A stretch of 7,058 nucleotides of DNA. It comes from Deltaproteobacteria bacterium CG_4_8_14_3_um_filter_43_13. Its GTDB lineage: Bacteria > Desulfobacterota > UBA8473. Shown one piece after another: positions 1 through 5,622 of the stretch. The DNA lies in contig PFIF01000306.1 in NCBI GenBank assembly GCA_002782605.1, positions 1 to 7,058 on the forward strand, read 5' to 3'. The first letter of the stretch is position 1, and the number at the start of each line of letters is the position of its first letter. The notes under the pieces are model-generated. The model saw nothing but the letters and a program-made list of their open reading frames with translations. It was not told where the DNA came from and made no database searches. The position numbers and the translations under genes were made by a program.

Positions 1-14
1 CACCCCCACCCTGC

Positions 15-37
15 CCCTCCCCCATCAAGGGGGAGGG
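15..37. repeat. GC-rich perfect inverted repeat (9-bp stem, 5-nt loop), likely dispersed intergenic palindrome
   Basis: CCCTCCCCC at 15-23 is the exact reverse complement of GGGGGAGGG at 29-37, leaving the loop ATCAA. The preceding C-rich tract (1-14) continues the same style. From memory, C-rich motifs of this CCCTCCCCC-loop-GGGGGAGGG form recur between genes in many environmental bacterial genomes, so a multicopy palindrome is the best reading. It could also be the terminator of a gene to the left, but an A/T-rich mixture follows it rather than a T run. Only one copy lies in this window, so repeat status is inferred. Confidence 0.55.
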
Positions 38-155
38 AATATTTATAGTAATTCATAGTAAAGGTATTAAAGGGACATTCCAATAGTTATTTGTAGTGAA
101 AAAATACCTTGACTTGGGAAAAGGAGCAGGTATATTTGTACCTCGACCTTCAAAA

Positions 156-160
156 AAGGA
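156..160 (+). promoter_or_regulatory. Ribosome binding site that sets the rhomboid start
   Basis: AAGGA lies 7 nt before the ATG at 168. The GTG at 96, which would add 24 residues in the same frame, has no comparable purine-rich site at a proper distance upstream (it follows TTATTTGTA). This favours the ATG. Confidence 0.6.
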
Positions 161-167
161 ATATAAG

Positions 168-872
168 ATGGAATACTACTCTCGAAGGCCATATCTTTCC
201 TTTGGGCCTTCAATGACCCCTACTGTTAAGAAGCTTTTAATCATATCAGGGTCAGTCTTTTTGCTTCAAGCAATAGTTGGTCAGCAGATGAACCTGATCT
301 TTGGATTGGTTCCTGCTCTGGTATGGCAGAAATATTTTCTCTGGCAATTGGGGACCTATATATTCCTCCACGGAGGGCTTTTTCATTTATTATTTAATCT
401 CTTTGCACTTTGGATGTTTGGCTGTGAATTGGAAAGATACTGGGGTTCCAGGGTATTTCTAAGGTACTTTTTTATTACCGGCATTGGTGCCGCAATATGT
501 ACTGTGCTTATAACCCCTAACCTCTTTATTCCTACTATCGGAATGTCTGGAGCAATCTATGGTATCCTTTTAGCCTATGGTTGGTTTTTCCCTAACCGCA
601 TTATTTATATTTATCTGTTCTTTCCCATCAAGGCAAAATACTTTGTTATGATATTTGGGGCAATTGAGCTCTATGCATCCATAGCTGGAACCGGCGGAGG
701 CATTGCCCACATTACTCACCTGGGGGGGATGGTTTTTGGTATAATATACTTGAATTACCATGATATATGGAGATTCTTATACCAGTACTATATGAGATGG
801 AAGTTGTCAAGGCTTAAGAGACGCTATAAAGTCATCGATGGTGGGAAAAATAGTGATAAGAGCTTCCATTAA
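168..872 (+). CDS. Rhomboid family intramembrane serine protease
   Basis: This is a polytopic membrane protein of 234 residues that should cleave transmembrane substrates within the inner membrane; its substrate cannot be told. The rhomboid core is complete. The H-x-x-x-N motif is at H73/N77 after the first membrane segment. The nucleophile is S127 in GMSGAIYG (125-132), and the catalytic histidine is H184 in THLGGMVFG, with a further histidine at H181. Hydrophobic segments lie at about 22-38, 59-85, 98-117, 123-140, 145-167 and 178-196, fitting a basic six-helix rhomboid without an extra N-terminal cytosolic domain. The C-terminal tail (about 207-234) is strongly basic (WKLSRLKRRYK) and probably cytosolic. 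The ATG at 168 is chosen over the in-frame GTG at 96 because of the AAGGA at 156-160 and because the family commonly begins just before the first membrane helix. It lies 36 nt upstream of trpF with no clear terminator between, so it may be co-transcribed with the trp genes, with which it has no known link. Confidence 0.92.
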   Translation: MEYYSRRPYLSFGPSMTPTVKKLLIISGSVFLLQAIVGQQMNLIFGLVPALVWQKYFLWQLGTYIFLHGGLFHLLFNLFALWMFGCELERYWGSRVFLRYFFITGIGAAICTVLITPNLFIPTIGMSGAIYGILLAYGWFFPNRIIYIYLFFPIKAKYFVMIFGAIELYASIAGTGGGIAHITHLGGMVFGIIYLNYHDIWRFLYQYYMRWKLSRLKRRYKVIDGGKNSDKSFH

Positions 873-908
873 TGGCTTTCCTTTCAGAAGGGGTTAGTCC
901 TGGTCTAA

Positions 909-1529
909 ATGACAAAGATCAAGATCTGTGGAATAACCAATATAGAGGATGCTATCCGGGCAGCAAACCTTGGGGCTGATGCCCTGGGTTTTGTGTTTTA
1001 TAAAGACAGCCCCCGTTGTATTCGAAAGGATGCTGCTAAGGAGATAATTCGTGAGCTTCCACCTTTCGTATCCTCGGTAGGGGTGTTTGTTAATGAGAAA
1101 GAGGAAAGGATAAGGGAGATTAGTGAGGAGTGTTGTCTAGACATCCTCCAGTTCCATGGCAATGAATCACCGGATTTCTGTTCTCATTTCGACAAAAAAG
1201 TGATAAAAGCATTCAGTATTAATGATAGAAAGTGCCTTGAGGTTATTCCCTCTTATCAGGTAAGCGCTGTATTACTCGATACATATTATGAAGAAATCTA
1301 TGGAGGGGGTGGGAAAGCCTTCAATTGGGAACTCGCCTCTGAGGCAAAAAGATTTGCCGGCAGAGTTATCCTTGCAGGAGGGCTTAATCCTGGCAATGTT
1401 ATGAAAGCAATCCAAATGGTAGAACCCTATGGGGTGGATGTAAGCAGTGGGGTTGAATCTAAACCAGGCAAAAAGGATCGTGTTAAGGTAGAAGAGTTCA
1501 TAAAAACAGTTAAAAAGGCTTACAAGTAG
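909..1529 (+). CDS. trpF: Phosphoribosylanthranilate isomerase
   Basis: This cytosolic (beta/alpha)8-barrel enzyme isomerises N-(5'-phosphoribosyl)anthranilate to CdRP in tryptophan synthesis. It has 206 residues, normal for a stand-alone TrpF. The N-terminal IKICGIT carries the catalytic cysteine C7 (general base), and LLDT carries the general-acid aspartate D124. QFHG is at 81-84. The phosphate-binding loops are LAGGLNP (155-161) and GVDVSSGVE (175-183), followed by the usual PG-K-KD segment. ATG 909 is the first possible start because an in-frame TAA lies immediately before it (906-908). Its ribosome binding site is poor: the only good purine tract, AGAAGGGG at 886-893, is 15 nt away, so initiation may be weak or helped by coupling to the rhomboid gene. 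It ends 16 nt before trpB. TrpE, TrpG, TrpD and TrpC are not in the window. Confidence 0.97.
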   Translation: MTKIKICGITNIEDAIRAANLGADALGFVFYKDSPRCIRKDAAKEIIRELPPFVSSVGVFVNEKEERIREISEECCLDILQFHGNESPDFCSHFDKKVIKAFSINDRKCLEVIPSYQVSAVLLDTYYEEIYGGGGKAFNWELASEAKRFAGRVILAGGLNPGNVMKAIQMVEPYGVDVSSGVESKPGKKDRVKVEEFIKTVKKAYK

Positions 1530-1545
1530 TAGAAAGGATAACGAT

Positions 1546-2733
1546 ATGTTGCCTGATAAAAAGGGGCATTTTGGGATATATGGGGGAAGATACGTAGCAG
1601 AGACTTTAATGCCCGCCCTCTTAGAATTAGAGGAATCATACTACAGGTACAAGGACGATAGAGAATTTCAACAGGAGCTTAACTACTATCTCAGGGAATA
1701 TGTAGGACGAGAAACCCCTCTATATCTAGCCGAAAGACTAACCCGAAGACTGGGAGGAGCCAATATCTATCTTAAAAGAGAAGACCTATGTCATACCGGT
1801 GCCCATAAGATAAACAATACCCTGGGACAGATCATTCTGGCTAAGAAGATGGGCAAAACTCGTATTATAGCAGAAACCGGGGCAGGTCAACATGGGGTAG
1901 CTACCGCAACTGTAGCTGCTATGTTTGGACTGGAATGCGAGATATATATGGGCGTGGAGGACATAAAACGCCAGTCATTAAATGTCTTTCGGATGAAGCT
2001 GTTGGGTGCCAGGGTGCAGCCCGTCTCCTCCGGGACTAATACATTAAAAGACGCAATGAATGAGGCTATGCGGGATTGGGTTACCAATATCTACAATACC
2101 TTTTATATTATTGGTTCTGTAGCCGGCCCCCATCCATACCCTATGATGGTTAGAGATTTTCAAAGCGTAATTGGCAAGGAAACAAAAAGGCAGATATTGG
2201 AGGTGGAGAAACGATTGCCAGACCATCTAATAGCCTGTGTTGGTGGTGGAAGTAATTCAATGGGGTTGTTTTATCCATTTAGAGATGATAAAGAGGTAGA
2301 AATGGTTGGGGTGGAGGCCGCCGGATTCGGTATTAACACAGGTAAGCACGCAGCTTCTATCCTGGATGGAAGCGTTGGGGTCCTGCACGGAAGCAAAACC
2401 TATCTCTTGCAGGATGAAAATGGCCAGATCAAGCATACCCATTCCATTGCTGCTGGTTTGGATTATCCCGGGGTAGGTCCTGAACACAGCTACTTCCATG
2501 ACATAGGCAGAGTAAAATATGCTTCCGTCACTGATAAAGAGGCCCTCGATGGGTTCAGGCTCTTGAGCATAACTGAAGGTATAATACCTGCTCTGGAAAG
2601 CGCCCATGCTATCGCCTATACAATGAAATTAGCCCCGAAACTCGACAAAGAGAAGGTTATAATCGTCAATCTATCAGGCAGGGGAGATAAAGATATGAAT
2701 ACAGTAGCCGAAGCCCTGGGGGTTTCGTTATAA
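1546..2733 (+). CDS. trpB: Tryptophan synthase beta chain
   Basis: This is the PLP-dependent subunit of the alpha2-beta2 tryptophan synthase, joining indole (channelled from TrpA) with L-serine to give tryptophan. It is full length at 395 residues and of the standard TrpB1 type that partners with TrpA. K88 in HTGAHKINN is the Schiff-base lysine, and E110 in AETGAGQHG is the catalytic glutamate. GGGSN (233-237) is the glycine-rich phosphate-binding loop, and S377 in NLSGRGDKD sits at the pyridine nitrogen. The N-terminus GHFGIYGGRYVAETLMPAL is the usual family opening. The ATG at 1546 has AAAGGA at 1533-1538 with 7-nt spacing. It directly abuts the trpA reading frame downstream, as in a trpBA operon. 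No missing key residue or frameshift is seen. Confidence 0.98.
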   Translation: MLPDKKGHFGIYGGRYVAETLMPALLELEESYYRYKDDREFQQELNYYLREYVGRETPLYLAERLTRRLGGANIYLKREDLCHTGAHKINNTLGQIILAKKMGKTRIIAETGAGQHGVATATVAAMFGLECEIYMGVEDIKRQSLNVFRMKLLGARVQPVSSGTNTLKDAMNEAMRDWVTNIYNTFYIIGSVAGPHPYPMMVRDFQSVIGKETKRQILEVEKRLPDHLIACVGGGSNSMGLFYPFRDDKEVEMVGVEAAGFGINTGKHAASILDGSVGVLHGSKTYLLQDENGQIKHTHSIAAGLDYPGVGPEHSYFHDIGRVKYASVTDKEALDGFRLLSITEGIIPALESAHAIAYTMKLAPKLDKEKVIIVNLSGRGDKDMNTVAEALGVSL

Positions 2734-2754
2734 TTGGATGAATTGGATATTATT

Positions 2755-3549
2755 ATGAATAGAATAAGTAAGGTTTTTCAAAGGTTAAGTACCAACAATG
2801 AAAAGGCATTAATTCCGTATATTACTGCCGGAGATCCTTCTTTAGAATTAACAAAGAAACTGGTTTTTCAACTGGAGAAGAGTGGGGCAGACATAATTGA
2901 ACTGGGGATCCCTTTTTCTGATCCCATGGCAGATGGCCCTACAATACAGCGCGCCTCAGAACGGGCATTGGCAAACAATGTCTCTTTAAGAGACGTTCTA
3001 GATTTAACCAGTGAAATACGGATGCATACAGAGATACCCATCATACTATTCGGTTATTACAACCCTTTCTTTACTTATGGTGCTGAAAAATTTTCCAGAG
3101 ATGCCAAAGAAGCTGGAGTAGATGGTGTACTTATAGTCGATCTCCCACCCGAGGAAGTGGACGAATTAAAGGTTTATGTTGACAAAGATAGCCTGGATAT
3201 TATATTCTTGATAGCTCCTACTAGTAATGAAGAGAGAATAAAACTAATTACAAAGAAAGCCAGTGGATTTATCTATTATGTATCGGTTACCGGGGTGACA
3301 GGGGCAAGGACCAGCCTTGACAATCATATTGAAGAATATGTGGCCAAGGTTAAGGAACTTACAGACCTTCCGGTAGGGGTAGGGTTTGGTATTTCAACCC
3401 CTGAGCAAGCCAGGACAGTGGCCATTTGGGCAGATGGAGTAATTGTAGGCAGCGCTATTGTAAAGATCATCGAAGAGAACTTAAATAGTCCAGATATGCT
3501 TACAAAGGTAGGACAGTTTGTTAGGAGACTAAAGAGAGGGATAGGATAA
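2755..3549 (+). CDS. trpA: Tryptophan synthase alpha chain
   Basis: This cytosolic TIM-barrel subunit cleaves indole-3-glycerol phosphate to indole and glyceraldehyde 3-phosphate and passes indole to TrpB. With the ATG at 2755 the protein has 264 residues, beginning MNRISKVFQ. The catalytic residues fall at E49 (IIELGIPFSDP) and D60 (MADGP), exactly the Salmonella TrpA numbering, which supports this start. Other family marks are PYITAGDP (21-28), FGYYNP, IVDLPPEE, VSVTGVTGAR and the phosphate-binding GVGFGIST and VGSAIV segments. The frame can be extended to a TTG at 2734, immediately after the trpB stop, adding seven residues (MDELDII), but this is unlikely. The Shine-Dalgarno site before 2755 is weak (GGAT at about 2746), so translation is probably coupled to termination of trpB about 21 nt upstream. 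Confidence 0.96.
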   Translation: MNRISKVFQRLSTNNEKALIPYITAGDPSLELTKKLVFQLEKSGADIIELGIPFSDPMADGPTIQRASERALANNVSLRDVLDLTSEIRMHTEIPIILFGYYNPFFTYGAEKFSRDAKEAGVDGVLIVDLPPEEVDELKVYVDKDSLDIIFLIAPTSNEERIKLITKKASGFIYYVSVTGVTGARTSLDNHIEEYVAKVKELTDLPVGVGFGISTPEQARTVAIWADGVIVGSAIVKIIEENLNSPDMLTKVGQFVRRLKRGIG

Positions 3550-3602
3550 AAAACTGGAACAGACCGTAACGCCCACTAAGGTGGTGAAACCTTTCAGTAT
3601 TT

Positions 3603-3607
3603 AGGAG
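3603..3607 (+). promoter_or_regulatory. Ribosome binding site for a GTG start
   Basis: AGGAG is 5 nt before the GTG at 3613. This strong site supports a non-ATG start for the phosphodiesterase gene, whose product then opens MKIKVLGCYG, the expected first beta strand of the fold. Confidence 0.7.
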
Positions 3608-3612
3608 TATAC

Positions 3613-4380
3613 GTGAAGATAAAGGTACTTGGTTGTTATGGAGCAGAACTGAAGGATTTTCATAGTACAACATTTCTCATTAACGATACTCTACTTCTTG
3701 ATGCCGGGACAATAACATCTGCCTTAACCCTGGATGAGCAGATGAATATCCACAGTATCCTGGTCACCCACTCTCATCTCGATCACACAAAGGATATCCT
3801 ATTCCTGGCTGACAATCTAATTGTAGGGGAAAACAACACCTCAGTAGAAATAATCAGTATTCCCGAAGTCATTGATAATCTAAAATCCCACCTGTTGAAC
3901 GATAAAATATACCCAGATTTTACCGTCCTCCCTACTATAGAAAAGCCTATCTTGCAGTTTAAGCCGATAAAAACAGGGGAACCTGTCTGTATTGCCGGGC
4001 TAACTGTCATTGCCATTCCTGTCAATCACACAGTGGATGCTGTGGGCTATATAATCAGGGATAAAAAGAGCTCCATTGTATATACCGGTGATACAGGCAC
4101 TACCGACAGGATTTGGGAAGAAGCCAATAAGTTACCCGACCTAAAGGCAGTATTTATAGAAACATCTTTCCCAAATCGTTTAAGTAAGCTGGCTAAGGTT
4201 AGCGGACATCTCACCCCTTCGATGCTAAAAGATCAATTGGATAAATTAAAGAACCCTGACGCATCCATCCTTGTCTTTCACATGAAACCTCAGCACCTTC
4301 CTGAACTGGAACATGATCTTGCAGAAATAAAAAACCGAAGTATCATTATCTTAAAACAAGGAGAGGTGTTCAATGTATGA
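3613..4380 (+). CDS. Metallo-beta-lactamase-fold hydrolase, class II 3',5'-cyclic-nucleotide phosphodiesterase type
   Basis: This 255-residue soluble protein is predicted to be a metal-dependent phosphodiesterase. The metal-binding signature is HSHLDH (53-58), with further ligands at H139 (IPVNHT), D160 (YTGDTG) and a C-terminal histidine, H223 in VFHMKPQH. The segment IETSFPNR (182-189) followed by SGHLTP (197-202) and LVFHMKP is characteristic of the class II cAMP phosphodiesterase family (yeast PDE1 type, COG5212), which is how I place it. The residues after HSHLDH (TKDILF) fit the class II pattern only partly: the usual hydrophobic-x-Gly is missing. Substrate is therefore uncertain, and the true target may be another cyclic or diester phosphate. 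The gene follows trpA by 63 nt and overlaps the next gene by 8 nt (ATGTATGA), implying translational coupling and perhaps a role with pterin metabolism. That role is inferred only. Confidence 0.85.
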   Translation: MKIKVLGCYGAELKDFHSTTFLINDTLLLDAGTITSALTLDEQMNIHSILVTHSHLDHTKDILFLADNLIVGENNTSVEIISIPEVIDNLKSHLLNDKIYPDFTVLPTIEKPILQFKPIKTGEPVCIAGLTVIAIPVNHTVDAVGYIIRDKKSSIVYTGDTGTTDRIWEEANKLPDLKAVFIETSFPNRLSKLAKVSGHLTPSMLKDQLDKLKNPDASILVFHMKPQHLPELEHDLAEIKNRSIIILKQGEVFNV

Positions 4381-4747
4381 GATAATGATTAAATCAGGGT
4401 TTTCTGCTGCCCATAGTCTTAGGGGGTACGGAGGCAAATGTGAAGGTCTCCATGGGCACAACTTTAGAGTAGACGTCCATGCAAGGGCAAAAAAACTAGA
4501 TGATACAGGACTGGCATTGGATTTCAGAATCTTGAAGGAAAAAACCCAGATCATTTTAAACCAATTGGATCACACGTATCTGAATGATTCCCCTTACTTT
4601 TCTGAGATAAACCCATCTTCTGAGAATATTGCGGTTTATATATTCAAGAATTTAGAGAAAGAGATCAACGATGGCAATGTTGTGATGAGCAGAGTGGCTG
4701 TCTGGGAATCCGAGGGTTCCTGTGCCTCTTATTATGAGTTAGAGTAG
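4373..4747 (+). CDS. queD: 6-carboxytetrahydropterin synthase / 6-pyruvoyltetrahydropterin synthase family (QueD or PTPS-III-like, Cys+Glu type)
   Basis: This small T-fold enzyme of 124 residues acts on 7,8-dihydroneopterin triphosphate. The zinc ligands are H14 (FSAAHS), H27 and H29 (LHGH); D66-H67 (QLDHTYLND) complete the catalytic group. NPSSENIA (80-87) and E112 in VWESEG bind the pterin. The active-site motif reads C23-E24-G-L-H27-G-H29. The Cys is as in QueD, making 6-carboxytetrahydropterin for queuosine and related deazapurines. The adjacent Glu matches the PTPS variants in which Glu accompanies Cys; such variants were reported to replace FolB by making 6-hydroxymethyldihydropterin. 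The protein could therefore do either or both, and the symbol is provisional. The start overlaps the phosphodiesterase stop by 8 nt and has a strong AAGGAG at 4358-4363 with 9-nt spacing. Downstream lies folE2, whose product supplies its substrate. Confidence 0.93.
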   Translation: MYEIMIKSGFSAAHSLRGYGGKCEGLHGHNFRVDVHARAKKLDDTGLALDFRILKEKTQIILNQLDHTYLNDSPYFSEINPSSENIAVYIFKNLEKEINDGNVVMSRVAVWESEGSCASYYELE

Positions 4748-4773
4748 GGGCAATCCTGTGTGATTGCCCTACT
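4743..4773 (+). terminator. Bulged hairpin over the end of the queD-like gene; weak terminator or dispersed palindrome
   Basis: AGTAGGG (4743-4749) and CAATC (4751-4755) pair with GATTG (4762-4766) and CCCTACT (4767-4773). This gives 12 base pairs with one bulged G (4750) and a 6-nt loop, CTGTGT. The stop codon TAG (4745-4747) lies inside the left arm. Only a broken T tract follows (TATTTC), so intrinsic termination would be inefficient. The GTAGGGGCAATC...GATTGCCC style resembles multicopy intergenic palindromes I recall from other bacterial genomes. It could modulate expression of folE2 relative to the upstream genes. Confidence 0.5.
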
Positions 4774-4807
4774 TATTTCAGAAGGGTAATTAAAAGAAAG
4801 TATAAAT

Positions 4808-5575
4808 ATGATCGATATTCAAAACCAGATTGACCATCGGAATATAGAGATTGAGAAAGTCGGTGTTAAAAATATCAAATATCCAATCATCGTCTTAGAC
4901 CGCAAGAATAAGACGCAGCATACAATAGCTAACATCAATATGTATGTCAACCTTCCCCATCACTTCAAGGGGACCCATATGAGTAGATTTATTGAAATAC
5001 TGAATGAGTACAGGGGAAGAATAAACATCAAAACACTCTTCACCATCATTGACGAGATGAAAAAAAAACTCAATGCTAAATCCGCTCACCTGGAGATAGA
5101 ATTTCCCTACTTTATAGAGAAAAGGGCTCCTGTTTCTAGGGCAAAGAGCCTGATGGAATACACCTGCAAATTTTGCGCATCCCACAATGAAGAGAGAGAT
5201 TTATATATTCAGGTGGATGTCCCCATCACCACCTTATGCCCCTGCTCTAAAGAAATTAGCCAGGATGGCGCCCATAATCAGAGGGGTAAAGCATCAGTTA
5301 AACTGCGTTTTGAAAAATTCCTGTGGATTGAAGATATTATAAAATATGTTGAGGAGTCAGCGAGTAGCGAAGTCTATTCCCTTCTTAAGAGATCCGATGA
5401 AAAATTCGTTACAGAAAAGGCATATTCAAATCCTATGTTTGTTGAGGACGTGGTTAGGAACGTAGCCTCTAAGCTTGATGCCGATACAAATATTACCTGG
5501 TTTAGTGTGGAGGCAGAAAACTTTGAGAGCATTCACAATCACAATGCCTATGCCTTTGTAGAAAAGAAGGTTTGA
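4808..5575 (+). CDS. folE2: GTP cyclohydrolase I type 2 (FolE2)
   Basis: This cytosolic enzyme converts GTP to 7,8-dihydroneopterin triphosphate, the shared first step of folate and queuosine synthesis. It has 255 residues, typical of bacterial FolE2 (the MptA/COG1469 family) and unrelated in sequence to FolE. Family motifs are KGTHMSRF (54-61), the TTLCPCSKEIS segment with C144 and C146 (one being the conserved metal-ligand Cys), AHNQRG with H156 (155-160), EKAYSNPMFVEDVVR (203-217) and ENFESIHNHNAYA with H243 and H245. FolE2 is known in other bacteria as a form able to use metals other than zinc; here nothing like a Zur site was identified upstream. The start ATG 4808 has only a weak GAAAG (4796-4800) before it. 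It follows the hairpin at 4743-4773, so it may be expressed less than, or separately from, the PTPS gene. Confidence 0.96.
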   Translation: MIDIQNQIDHRNIEIEKVGVKNIKYPIIVLDRKNKTQHTIANINMYVNLPHHFKGTHMSRFIEILNEYRGRINIKTLFTIIDEMKKKLNAKSAHLEIEFPYFIEKRAPVSRAKSLMEYTCKFCASHNEERDLYIQVDVPITTLCPCSKEISQDGAHNQRGKASVKLRFEKFLWIEDIIKYVEESASSEVYSLLKRSDEKFVTEKAYSNPMFVEDVVRNVASKLDADTNITWFSVEAENFESIHNHNAYAFVEKKV

Positions 5576-5622
5576 TGGCTTAGTTTTTACGAGTCCATCA
5601 GCTTTGAACTGGGGAGAAATAA

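Noticed and set aside
44..49. TATAGT as a possible -10 element upstream of the rhomboid gene
   Set aside because: The matching -35 position falls inside the GC-rich palindrome and shows no TTGACA-like sequence, so a promoter cannot be supported.
96..167. GTG start at 96 adding 24 residues to the rhomboid protein
   Set aside because: No ribosome binding site precedes it, while ATG 168 has AAGGA at a 7-nt spacing and begins just before the first membrane helix.
2257..2607. 116-codon open frame on the minus strand within trpB
   Set aside because: It is the antisense shadow of a clearly coding, conserved gene; the translation shows no recognisable domain.
2738..2758. Six-codon mini-ORF (ATG...TGA) overlapping the trpA start as ATGA
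   Set aside because: It is too short to judge and is easily produced by chance in AT-rich sequence; there is no ribosome binding site or conservation evidence.
3571..3584. CCAC-TAAG-GTGG small hairpin between trpA and the phosphodiesterase gene
   Set aside because: A four-base-pair stem without a T run is too weak to call a terminator or regulatory element.
4895..5185. 96-codon open frame on the minus strand within folE2
   Set aside because: It is the antisense shadow of folE2 with no ribosome binding site or recognisable family.
5573..5600. TGATGG / CCATCA inverted repeat spanning the folE2 stop codon
   Set aside because: A 6-bp stem with a 16-nt loop is expected by chance, and no T tract follows.
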